Source: Streptomyces sp. I05A-00742 (GTDB lineage: Bacteria; Actinomycetota; Actinomycetes; Streptomycetales; Streptomycetaceae). From it: a DNA stretch of 54,677 nucleotides. Both the position numbers and the translations under genes were made by a program. Location of the stretch: NCBI RefSeq assembly GCF_013055795.1, contig NZ_JABETO010000012.1, forward strand, positions 133,447 to 188,123, given 5' to 3'. Under the pieces are notes generated by a model, which was not told the origin of the DNA, did no database searches, and saw nothing but the letters and a program-made list of their open reading frames with translations. Shown piece by piece: positions 33,285 to 40,709 of this stretch. The stretch's first letter is position 1; every line of letters begins with the position of its first letter.

Positions 33285-33800
33285 GTGAACACCACCGATT
33301 ACATCGTCAATGGCATCCTCATCCTGCTCGTCGTACGCCAGGTCCGTGGCAGCCGCCTGGACCTGATCAACCTGATGCTCCCGGTGGTGCTGGTCAGCGC
33401 CACCACGGTGTACTACCTGCGGTCGGTGCCGACGGAGGGCAACGACCTCGTTCTCGAGCTGGTGCTGGCCGGGGCGGGGGCTGTTGTCGGAGTGCTCTGC
33501 GGGGTCACGACGCACCTTCGGCGGGAGGCTGATGGCGTGCATGCCAAGGCGGGCTTCGCTGCCGCGGCTCTGTGGGTCGTCGGCATGGCGTTCCGGATGG
33601 GGTTCGTCTTCGCTCACGATCACGGCGCCGCGGACGCCATCGCCGACTTCAGCCGCACTCATCGGATCACGTCGGCCCAGGCCTGGGTGGCGGCGTTCGT
33701 CCTGATGGCGCTGGCGGAGGTGGTGGCACGGCTGGTGGTGATCCGGTATCGCGGCTACCGGTTGGCGTCCGCTGCTGACGGCCGGCCGGTGGCCGTGTGA
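33285..33800 (+). CDS. Small integral membrane protein
   Basis: The 171-residue protein has about four hydrophobic segments: IVNGILILLVVRQ, LMLPVVLVSATTVYYL, LVLELVLAGAGAVVGVLCG and AAAALWVVGMAFRMGFVFA, plus AAFVLMALAEVVARLVV near the C-terminus. It resembles DUF1453-type membrane proteins in length and layout, but I cannot assign it firmly. The GTG start has AGGAG upstream at long spacing. It directly precedes the histidine kinase gene and may be co-transcribed with it. Its three-gene context suggests a sensor accessory or a target of the system. Confidence 0.75.
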   Translation: MNTTDYIVNGILILLVVRQVRGSRLDLINLMLPVVLVSATTVYYLRSVPTEGNDLVLELVLAGAGAVVGVLCGVTTHLRREADGVHAKAGFAAAALWVVGMAFRMGFVFAHDHGAADAIADFSRTHRITSAQAWVAAFVLMALAEVVARLVVIRYRGYRLASAADGRPVAV

Positions 33801-33862
33801 GGGCCGTGCTCCGGGGGCCGGGTCCGTTCTGCGCCGGTCCGGCCGCTCTTATGCTGTTCGAC

Positions 33863-35101
33863 ATGAGTTCGACGCCGTCCGGTGGCCGCCAGGGGGACAG
33901 TCCGAGAGTCGCGGAGGCCCGGTCGCGTGCGGCCGAGCGGGCCGCGCGTCAGGGTGCGCGGATGCACCTGGCGGTGTGGGCGGTCATGGCCTTCACCACG
34001 GTGTCGGTCGTGCAGGGCCGGCCCCGCCCGGGGGTGACCGGCGAGCGGCTCGTCATCAGCCTGGCGCTGGCCGGGTGCCTGCTGTCGCTGACCCTCGCGG
34101 CCCTGGCCCGGACCAGGAAGCCGGAGGCGGCCACCGCCGGGGTGTCGCTGGTCCTGGGCACCGGCGCCAACGTGCTGGCGTTCTTCCAGCCGGGGTCGAT
34201 GATGGTGGTCCCTGTGTCCACCGCAGTGGCGATACTCTTCGCGCGCTTGCGGCCGCGAATCGCCGTTCTGCCGGCGGTGGCCCTGACCGTGGCGCTCACG
34301 GCCATCACCGTCCGCGTCAGCCCGTCCCAGGACGCGCTCAAGGACGGGGTGGCCGGCGCGTTGCTGTGTGGGGTACTCGGCGCGGTCTACATGTTCGCCC
34401 GCCAGGCCAGACTGCGGCACGACCAGGCCGAACTGCTGCTCGCCGAGCTGGAGGACTCGCGTGAGGCGCAGGCGCGTGCCGCTGCCGTCGCCGAACGCAC
34501 CCGGATCGCCCGGGAACTGCACGACGTCCTGGCGCAATCCCTGTCCGCGCTCTCCGTGCAGCTGGAGGGCGCCCGCAAGCTCGCCGAACGCGACCGGGTC
34601 GACCCGTTGCTGCGCCAACTGATCGTACGCAGCGGCGAACTGACCCGGGAGGGCCTCTCCGACGCGCGGCAGGCCGTCGCCGCGCTGCGCGGGGACGACG
34701 CCCCCATGGCCGACCAGCTCACCGCCCTGGTCGGCCGGTGCCGCCGCGACCTCGCGCTGCCGATCACGCTGTCGGTGACCGGGCAGCCGCGGACGCTGCC
34801 GCCCGAGGCGAACCTCGCGCTCTACCGGGGAGCACAGGAGGCACTCACCAACGCGGCCCGGTACGCGCCCGGTTCGCCCACCACCGTAGAGCTGCACTAC
34901 ACGCCGCGGGCCACCACGCTGACCGTCTCGGACCAGGGCCGGGCCGCGGACGCGGGCTCAGACGACAGTGGCGCCGAAGCATGGACAGGCGGCGGGAACG
35001 GTCTGCGGGGCATGCGCGAGCGCATCGAACGGGTCGGCGGCCGCACCCGTGCCGGATCCGCCGGACAGGGTTGGACCGTGGAGATGGAGATACCGGCGTG
35101 A
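33863..35101 (+). CDS. Sensor histidine kinase (HisKA_3, NarL-type system)
   Basis: The 412-residue membrane kinase has about five helices between residues 30 and 195, a coiled stretch (LLLAELEDSREAQARAAAVAE), the dimerisation/phosphoacceptor segment RTRIARELHDVLAQSLSALSVQLEGA with the His of RELHD, and an ATPase domain with EALTNAARYAPG and a GNGLRGMRERIERVGG lid. The GAGP-rich stretch before the last motif is variable. The chosen ATG follows TATGCT at seven bases and would give a leaderless message; a GTG overlapping the preceding stop (GTGA, 66 bases upstream) is equally possible. Its signal is unknown. It is coupled to the regulator by GTGA overlap. Confidence 0.88.
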   Translation: MSSTPSGGRQGDSPRVAEARSRAAERAARQGARMHLAVWAVMAFTTVSVVQGRPRPGVTGERLVISLALAGCLLSLTLAALARTRKPEAATAGVSLVLGTGANVLAFFQPGSMMVVPVSTAVAILFARLRPRIAVLPAVALTVALTAITVRVSPSQDALKDGVAGALLCGVLGAVYMFARQARLRHDQAELLLAELEDSREAQARAAAVAERTRIARELHDVLAQSLSALSVQLEGARKLAERDRVDPLLRQLIVRSGELTREGLSDARQAVAALRGDDAPMADQLTALVGRCRRDLALPITLSVTGQPRTLPPEANLALYRGAQEALTNAARYAPGSPTTVELHYTPRATTLTVSDQGRAADAGSDDSGAEAWTGGGNGLRGMRERIERVGGRTRAGSAGQGWTVEMEIPA

Positions 35102-35844
35102 ACGATTCCGTGGCCCCCATCAGGGTGCTCGTCGCCGACGACCAGCGGGTGACCCGCGAGGGCCTGACGCTGCTGATCGGCCTCAACGCGGGCATGGAAG
35201 TCGTGGGCGCCGCGGCCGACGGCGCGGAGGCGGTGACGCTGGCCCACGAGCACCGCCCGGACGTCGTACTGATGGACCTGTCAATGCCCGGCACGGACGG
35301 CATCGCCGCCACCCGGACGCTGCGCGAGGAAGCCCCGGACATCGCCGTGCTGGTGCTGACGACCTACGCGGACGACGCGTCGGTCTTTCCCGCCCTGCGG
35401 GCGGGGGCGAAGGGGTACCTCACCAAGGACGCGGGCGCGGACGAGATCGAACGAGCGATCCGGGCCGTGCACGCGGGCCGGATCTGGATGGACCCGGTGG
35501 TGCAGGAGCGTCTGATCGCGGCCGTCACCTCCGACCTGCCGCCACGGCCCGGAACGGCCGGGAGCACTGCCGCGCCGCCTGCCCCAGCCTCCGCGACCGC
35601 CGCGCCTCAGCCCGTTCAGCCGACGGATGACGCCCCGGCCCCTCCGCCGGAGCGGCTGACCGCCCGTGAGACGGAGATCCTGACGCTGATCGCGGAGGGG
35701 CTGTCCAACACCGAGATCAGCGACCGCCTCTTCCTCAGCCGCGCCACGGTCAAGACGCACATCAACCGCATCTTCGCGAAGACCGGAGCACGTGACCGCG
35801 CCCAGGCCGTCCGCTACGCCTACCGCTCAGGGCTGGTGGACTGA
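35098..35844 (+). CDS. NarL/LuxR-type response regulator
   Basis: The 248-residue protein has a receiver domain (IRVLVADDQRVTREGLTLLIG, phosphoacceptor Asp in VVLMDLSMPGTDG, switch Thr and Lys in VLTTYADD and YLTKDAG) and a C-terminal LuxR helix-turn-helix (LTARETEILTLIAEGLSNTE, then ISDRLFLSRATVKTHINRIF). An unusually long Ala/Pro/Thr linker of about 45 residues separates the domains. It would bind DNA after phosphorylation by the adjacent kinase. The GTG overlaps the kinase stop. Targets are unknown but may include the preceding membrane protein gene. Confidence 0.93.
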   Translation: MNDSVAPIRVLVADDQRVTREGLTLLIGLNAGMEVVGAAADGAEAVTLAHEHRPDVVLMDLSMPGTDGIAATRTLREEAPDIAVLVLTTYADDASVFPALRAGAKGYLTKDAGADEIERAIRAVHAGRIWMDPVVQERLIAAVTSDLPPRPGTAGSTAAPPAPASATAAPQPVQPTDDAPAPPPERLTARETEILTLIAEGLSNTEISDRLFLSRATVKTHINRIFAKTGARDRAQAVRYAYRSGLVD

Positions 35845-35884
35845 GGAGCGCAACAACCGGCCGGTGAATGGCAGGTAGGCCCGC

Positions 35885-36787
35885 TCAGCTCCCCAACTGC
35901 TTACGAAGCTGGGCCTGAAAACCGAGCAGATTCGGGTTCGCGGAATTGCGGTCCAGCCATGTCATGGTCACCTTCGTCCGCAGATCGACGTCTCCGATCT
36001 CGACCACGGCCAGCTCACCGCGGTCGGCCCGAGCGCGCACCGAAACCAGGGGCAGCAGCGCGCATCCCATGCCGGCCGCGACGCAGGCGCCGAGCGTGCC
36101 GATGCTCGACACCTCCGCGATCGGCTCCTTCGCTGCCTCCCCCACGAAGACGCTGTCGAACATCTCGCGGAAGCCGCAGCCCCGCTCGGTGGCGAGGAAA
36201 GGTTCCGGCATGAACTCGGCCAGCCGCGCCCGGCCGGCTCCGGCCATTGGGTGCCCGGGCGGCACGATGACCGCCAGGGGCTCCTCGGCCAGCGTCTCCG
36301 AGCGCAGGGAGGGGTCGGCCGGTGCGTCGCCGAAGGTCAGGCAGAGGTCCAGGTCTGCCCGGCGTACCGCCTGGTACAGCTCGCCGCGGTTGTGCAGCCC
36401 CACCCGTACCCGTGCCTGCGGGTGCAGCGCGCGGTAGTGCGTGAGCACCGGCGGGAGCATGTGCAGGCTCAACGTCTCCAGTGTGCCGACCGCAAGTTCC
36501 GTGCCGGGTTGCGAGACTGCGAACCGTGCTTCTTCGAGCAACGTGAGTATCTGCTCGGTGTACCGGTAGAGCACCGCTCCCTGGGGAGTCAGCCGCACCC
36601 TGCGCTGCGAGCGGTCGAGCAGGACCACTCCGAGTTCGAGCTCCAGCGACTGAATCTGCTCGCTGACGCTGGATTGCGCATAATGCAGCTCCTTCGCCGC
36701 CTGCGTGACGCTGAGCGTCCGCGCGACAGCCTCGAACGCCCGAAGGTGCCTCAACTCCACGCGCTGCCACTCCTCTTTGCGATCCAT
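35885..36787 (-). CDS. LysR-family transcriptional regulator
   Basis: The 300-residue protein has an N-terminal winged helix-turn-helix (LRHLRAFEAVARTLSVTQAA, KELHYAQSSVSEQIQSLE) and a periplasmic-binding-like effector domain (LAVGTLETLSLHMLPPVLTHY onward). It is divergent from the MFS exporter gene and probably controls it in response to the exported compound. The ATG follows GGAG; a GTG nine codons later (VELRHL) follows GAGGAG and is an equally good start that aligns with the usual LysR N-terminus. Confidence 0.92.
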   Translation of the reverse strand: MDRKEEWQRVELRHLRAFEAVARTLSVTQAAKELHYAQSSVSEQIQSLELELGVVLLDRSQRRVRLTPQGAVLYRYTEQILTLLEEARFAVSQPGTELAVGTLETLSLHMLPPVLTHYRALHPQARVRVGLHNRGELYQAVRRADLDLCLTFGDAPADPSLRSETLAEEPLAVIVPPGHPMAGAGRARLAEFMPEPFLATERGCGFREMFDSVFVGEAAKEPIAEVSSIGTLGACVAAGMGCALLPLVSVRARADRGELAVVEIGDVDLRTKVTMTWLDRNSANPNLLGFQAQLRKQLGS

Positions 36788-36927
36788 CGGCTGCTCCGAT
36801 GATAGCCATCGGGAATTCCCGTGGCCATGGCCCTCAATTCACCTTCCCCGCCCGGTTGAATGAATTTCCCGCCACCCAGGAAACAGGTTCGGCGGCAATG
36901 GATCCCACCCTGATTCCAGGAGAACTC
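36788..36927. promoter_or_regulatory. LysR/MFS divergent control region
   Basis: CGATG-atagc-CATCG (36797-36811) is a 15-base inverted repeat next to the LysR start, followed by the palindromes gggaattccc (36811-36820) and ggccatggcc. These are good candidates for the LysR activation and repression sites. AGGAG precedes the MFS start. Confidence 0.55.
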
Positions 36928-38343
36928 ATGGCAATGCAGACGGGAAACCACACCGTCGTCGAGCCGGTCCGTCCCGCCAAGCCTTCACGCACACTGCTGA
37001 TCGGGCTCTCGCTGGGGTACTTCATGGTCCTGCTGGACATGACGATCGTCTCAGTGGCACTCCCCTCCATCTCCCGCTCGCTGCATGTCGACTTGAGCGG
37101 CCTGCAGTGGGTCACGAACGGCTACACCATCACCTTCGCCGCACTGCTGCTCACCACGGGCTGGCTGTCGGACCGTTTCGGCGGGCGGCGCGTGTTTCTC
37201 TGGGGGCTCGTCGCGTTCGGGACGCTCTCCGGCATATCGGCTGCCGCGTCCGATCTGACCACCCTGGTCGTGCTGCGGCTGGCCCTGGGCATCGCCGGCG
37301 CACTGCTGCTCCCGGCGTCCCTCGCAGTGATCACCCACGCCTGTACCGGCCCTGCCGAGCGCGCCCGCGCCGTTGGCTCCTGGGCAGCGATCACGGGCGC
37401 GGCGCTGGCTGCGGGGCCGGTGGTCGGCGGTGTCCTGACCGAGGCCGTCGGCTGGCGGTCGATCTTCCTGATCAACGTGCCACTGGCGCTGGTCAGCCTG
37501 GTCATCACCGCCCGGCTGGCGCCGGAGACCGTGCGCAAGCCACGCGGCGGACTGGACCTCACCGGGCAGGTCAGCAGCGTCATTGCGCTTGGTGCCCTGG
37601 TGTACGGGCTGATCGAGGGGCCGGTCAAAGGCTGGGCCGCCGCCGATGTGCTGATTGCCTTCGCGGTGACCGTGATGGCTGCGGCGGTCTTCGTCCGCGC
37701 CGAACTGCGGGCCGGCGACGCGGCGATGCTGCCGCCGCGGATGTTCGGCGACCGCGGTCTCTCGGCCGCGCTGCTGGCGGGGCTGATGGCCAACTTCGCC
37801 CTTTCCGGGCTGCTCTTCGTGCTGTCGCTGTTCTTCCAGGAGAGCCGCGGTTACTCCTCGTTCGGCGCCGGTCTGGCCTTTCTTCCACTGACCCTGCCCA
37901 CCGCCATCAACCCGATCTTCACCGGGCGGCTGGTCGGCAGGATCGGCCCGCGCCGCCCGGCCACCGTCGGGTTCGCCCTGATGGCCGTCGGGGCGCTGGT
38001 GCAGGCGCCGTTCACCGGTCGTTCGGCGCTCGCGCAGGCGGCCACGGTGGTGGGGCTGACGCTCTTCGGATTCGGGGTCTCTTTCGTGTTGCCCGCCCTG
38101 GTCGCAGGGGTGTCCGGCTCCGTCCCGGCGGAGTTCGCCGGCATCGGTGCGGGGACGCTCAACTCCGCCCGGCAGGTCGGTGGATCGCTCGGGGTTGCCG
38201 TCCTCGGCCTGGTCCTCGGATTGGCCTCGACGAGTGCCGCCGGTACGCGCTTTTCGCTGGTCATCGGTGGAGTGGTGGCGTTGCTCGGTGCGCTCGTCTC
38301 CGGCTCGGCGCTCCGTGGGCGCCCGTCCGTGCAAGGGCGCTGA
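36928..38343 (+). CDS. MFS transporter, DHA2 (EmrB/QacA) family
   Basis: The 471-residue protein has about 14 membrane helices. Motifs are FMVLLDMTIVSVALPSISRS (helix 1), the cytoplasmic loop WLSDRFGGRRVFLWG, LRLALGIAGALLLPASLAVI and GPVVGGVLTEAVGWRSIFLI, all typical of 14-helix drug/H+ antiporters. It should export a hydrophobic compound or drug. The ATG follows AGGAGAACTC. It is divergent from the LysR gene that probably controls it, a common arrangement. Substrate unknown. Confidence 0.93.
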   Translation: MAMQTGNHTVVEPVRPAKPSRTLLIGLSLGYFMVLLDMTIVSVALPSISRSLHVDLSGLQWVTNGYTITFAALLLTTGWLSDRFGGRRVFLWGLVAFGTLSGISAAASDLTTLVVLRLALGIAGALLLPASLAVITHACTGPAERARAVGSWAAITGAALAAGPVVGGVLTEAVGWRSIFLINVPLALVSLVITARLAPETVRKPRGGLDLTGQVSSVIALGALVYGLIEGPVKGWAAADVLIAFAVTVMAAAVFVRAELRAGDAAMLPPRMFGDRGLSAALLAGLMANFALSGLLFVLSLFFQESRGYSSFGAGLAFLPLTLPTAINPIFTGRLVGRIGPRRPATVGFALMAVGALVQAPFTGRSALAQAATVVGLTLFGFGVSFVLPALVAGVSGSVPAEFAGIGAGTLNSARQVGGSLGVAVLGLVLGLASTSAAGTRFSLVIGGVVALLGALVSGSALRGRPSVQGR

Positions 38344-38360
38344 GGCCGGGCGGCCAGGGG

Positions 38361-38870
38361 CTAGTCGTGCAGCAGGGTTCGGCATACGCGAGTGAAGCCG
38401 TCGAGGCGGTCGGCGGACTCGCCGTTGTGCTCTTCTGCGGAGTCCCAGTAATCGGCCCGCGTCTCGTCGTCAACGCCCGGGGCGAGGGTCAGTGCCAGGC
38501 AGTTCGCCCATTGCGAGAGGCTGCCGATCAACTCCCAGGCGGCGGTCGAAGCCTCGTCCGGCCCTTCGAGAGCGACCAGAGTGACGGGGGTGAGGAGGCT
38601 GCCGGCAGCTGATTCGAAGGCGGAGACGCGTTGTCCGGCGGACGGTTCCCGTTCAAGGACGGCGGTGTGGGCGGCGTCTCCGACGGATATGGCTTCCGTG
38701 GCCTTCACGATCAGTTGGCTGTAGGCGTCCCGGCGCGACTGCCGTCGCCACTGGTCGTGCTGGTTCCGGCGCTGGCTATGGCCTGCGAGCCGGGTCGAGG
38801 CGATTGTGCCGAACACCCCGAGCAGGGCGCCCGCGATCGTGCCGATGATGCCGATCAACCCGTCGCCCAT
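38361..38870 (-). CDS. Hypothetical protein with N-terminal membrane anchor
   Basis: The 169-residue protein starts MGDGLIGIIGTIAGALLGVF, a glycine-rich hydrophobic helix, then a basic, Gln/Arg-rich segment (RRNQHDQWRRQSRRDAYSQL) and a soluble helical domain that includes WELIGSLSQWANCLALTL. This layout (a glycine-rich anchor followed by RRxAY) is frequent in uncharacterised streptomycete proteins. It lies downstream of the MarR gene on the same strand, 29 bases away, and may be co-transcribed. Convergent with the MFS gene. Function unknown. Confidence 0.65.
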   Translation of the reverse strand: MGDGLIGIIGTIAGALLGVFGTIASTRLAGHSQRRNQHDQWRRQSRRDAYSQLIVKATEAISVGDAAHTAVLEREPSAGQRVSAFESAAGSLLTPVTLVALEGPDEASTAAWELIGSLSQWANCLALTLAPGVDDETRADYWDSAEEHNGESADRLDGFTRVCRTLLHD

Positions 38871-38899
38871 GGAGGCAACTTACGCCTCCTCCTGATCGG

Positions 38900-39355
38900 T
38901 CACTTGGTGCGGCGGTCGCCGGTCTCTTCCTTCTCCAGGGCGACCAGCAGGTCCGCCAAGGCGGGCAGCGCGTGGTCGACGGCTTCGCGGCTCCGGGGCG
39001 GGAGGGCGTCGAGGGCTCGGCGGAGGGCGGCGGTGCTGGTGCGGTCGTAGCGGTCGAGCATGTCGAGCGCGCGGGGGGAGGCGGAGAGGTGGACGGTGCG
39101 CAGGTCGGTGGCGGAGGGGGTGCGTTCGACCAGGTCGGCGGCGGTCATGGTGCGGACGAGGTTGCTGATCGTGGAGGGTGCGGCCCGTAGACGTACGGCG
39201 GCCTCGCGTGGGGTCACGGTGCCGGTCTCGGCGAGGACGCGCAGCAGCTCGATCTGGGCCTCGGGGAGGTCGGGGAGACCTTCCGAGCGGCGGGTGCGCA
39301 GCACGGCGCGGCGCAGGGGGCCGAGGAGCCGTCCGAGCTCTGTCGCGGTGTCCAT
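38900..39355 (-). CDS. MarR-family regulator (probable phenolic acid response)
   Basis: The 151-residue protein has a winged helix-turn-helix of MarR type: PDLPEAQIELLRVLAETGTV, TPREAAVRLRAAPSTISNLV, RTMTAADLVERTPSATDLRT, followed by helical dimerisation segments at both ends. It is divergent from a phenolic acid decarboxylase gene, and two 13-base palindrome-like sites lie between them. It most likely represses the decarboxylase and itself until a hydroxycinnamate such as p-coumarate binds. The ATG at the chosen place gives a normal MarR length; upstream in-frame codons run into the operators. Confidence 0.9.
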   Translation of the reverse strand: MDTATELGRLLGPLRRAVLRTRRSEGLPDLPEAQIELLRVLAETGTVTPREAAVRLRAAPSTISNLVRTMTAADLVERTPSATDLRTVHLSASPRALDMLDRYDRTSTAALRRALDALPPRSREAVDHALPALADLLVALEKEETGDRRTK

Positions 39356-39380
39356 GGCTCCATTGTGCCCGGGTAGATAG

Positions 39381-39409
39381 TTTTGCTTCAAATATGTTTT
39401 GCTGCAAAA
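39381..39409. promoter_or_regulatory. Paired MarR operators
   Basis: TTTTGC-t-GCAAAA (39397-39409) is a perfect palindrome. An imperfect copy ttttgcttcaaat lies at 39381-39393, 16 bases away centre to centre. Both stand in the 100-base gap between the MarR and phenolic acid decarboxylase genes and are AT-rich for this genome. Confidence 0.75.
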
Positions 39410-39455
39410 TGAAACCGACTGTTCCATCACGACGTATCGCCTCAGGAGGCACACC

Positions 39456-39974
39456 GTGACTTCCCCCGTCGACCTCGCCCCGCCGCAGGACCTCTCCGGG
39501 ATCGTCGGCCACCGCTTCGTCTACACGTACGCCAACGGCTGGCAGTACGAGATGTACGTGAAGAACGACCGGACCATCGACTACCGGATCCACAGCGGCC
39601 ATGTCGGCGGCCGGTGGGTCAAGGACCAGACGGTCGACCTCGTGCAGCTCGACGAGGACAGCTACAAGGTGTCCTGGACCGAGCCCACCGGCACGTCGGT
39701 CGCCGTCAACGTCATGCCCGGCAAGCGCCGCCTGCACGGCGTGATCTTCTTCCCCGACTGGATCCGGCAGCACGGCGAGCGGACCGTCTGCTACCAGAAC
39801 GATCACCTGGACGAGATGCGCGCCTACCGCGACGCGGGTCCGACGTACCCCATCTACGTGGTCCCGGAGTTCGCCCGGATCACGCTGTCCGAGTACGTGG
39901 GCGTGGACGACGACTCGGTCGTCTCCGTCGCTCCCGGGGAGCTTCCGGAGGGCTGGGCCGACCGCGTCGGCTGA
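39456..39974 (+). CDS. padC: Phenolic acid decarboxylase
   Basis: The 172-residue cytosolic enzyme removes the carboxyl group of p-coumaric, ferulic or caffeic acid to give vinyl phenols, a detoxification step. The family is recognised by [65 protein letters not shown] and [13 protein letters not shown], which supply the beta-barrel and the Tyr/Arg/Glu active-site residues. Length is normal. The GTG start follows AGGAGG. It is divergent from the MarR gene and preceded by its operators, which implies induction by the acid. Confidence 0.95.
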   Translation: MTSPVDLAPPQDLSGIVGHRFVYTYANGWQYEMYVKNDRTIDYRIHSGHVGGRWVKDQTVDLVQLDEDSYKVSWTEPTGTSVAVNVMPGKRRLHGVIFFPDWIRQHGERTVCYQNDHLDEMRAYRDAGPTYPIYVVPEFARITLSEYVGVDDDSVVSVAPGELPEGWADRVG

Positions 39975-40033
39975 TCACCTCCCGCCTGGAGTGGCCGTGG
40001 CTGTGGCCGGGGCCGGGGCCTGGGCCGCCGCCG

Positions 40034-40537
40034 TCATGCCGGCTCCTTCGCCTCCGGGTTGAGGAAGGTGAACATCGTGTCCGGGTCGATCCGCGCCCAC
40101 GCCACGTCCTTCAGCCATTCGTCCCACGACGCCCTCCCGTGCAGTTCGACCAGGAAGTTCTCCAGGGCCGGATCCTCCGCCGGTGCCACCCGAACCGCCT
40201 TGCCGTGCACGGTGATCTGGAGCCGCTGGCCGTCGAAGACGGTGGCGCTGACCGCCGGGCGGGCGCGGATGTGACGTATGCGGACGGAGTCCGGGCCGGA
40301 GCCGAAATAGAAGCGGCCGCGGAAGAAGTGCCCGTCGACGGGGCCGACGCGGGGATCACCCGTGGCACCGGCGGTCGCCAACGCCATGATCGTGATGCCG
40401 TCGAGCGCGGCCACGACGCCGGCCGCGTCCAGGCGGCGGTCCTCGCCGATGATCCTGCGCAGATGCGGGCCCGCCCCGGCGTAGCTGTCGTCGAGCAGGC
40501 GCTGGAGAGCCGTCATGTCCTCCGGTGTCTCGTACAT
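40034..40537 (-). CDS. PPOX-class flavin/F420-binding protein
   Basis: The 167-residue protein belongs to the pyridoxamine 5'-phosphate oxidase-like split-barrel family: GDPRVGPVDGHFFRGRFYFG and IRHIRARPAVSATVFDGQRLQITVHGKAVRV are strands of the barrel. Related proteins bind FMN or coenzyme F420 and act as reductases. The N-terminus is helical (MTALQRLLDDSYAGAGPHLRR). The ATG follows GTGGGGAC. It is convergent with padC, with 59 bases between. Cofactor and substrate cannot be assigned. Confidence 0.82.
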   Translation of the reverse strand: MYETPEDMTALQRLLDDSYAGAGPHLRRIIGEDRRLDAAGVVAALDGITIMALATAGATGDPRVGPVDGHFFRGRFYFGSGPDSVRIRHIRARPAVSATVFDGQRLQITVHGKAVRVAPAEDPALENFLVELHGRASWDEWLKDVAWARIDPDTMFTFLNPEAKEPA

Positions 40538-40631
40538 GTCCCCACTATGAGTCTCGCCACTGACACGGAACGGCGACAGGCCCGGTGAAGGCCGCAGGGG
40601 CGGCCGTTAACCGCCCGATGGGGTCACGGAG

Positions 40632-40658
40632 TTGTCCACAAGCGGCCGGTTGTCCACA
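40632..40658 (+). promoter_or_regulatory. Two DnaA-box matches upstream of the S9 peptidase gene
   Basis: TTGTCCACA occurs exactly twice in the same orientation at 40632 and 40650, 18 bases apart, about 50 bases before the peptidase start. This is the Streptomyces DnaA-box consensus. One chance match is unremarkable, but a close pair in a promoter suggests DnaA-dependent control or a titration site. Confidence 0.45.
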
Positions 40659-40709
40659 GACTCGACGCCCCGCGGACTGGATGTCGGTGGTTCGGCGCAG
40701 AATGGGGTC

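Noticed and set aside
33009..33285. Phage or integrative element at tRNA-Pro
   Set aside because: No integrase, excisionase, replication gene or second copy of the tRNA end is visible in the window. Only the position suggests it.
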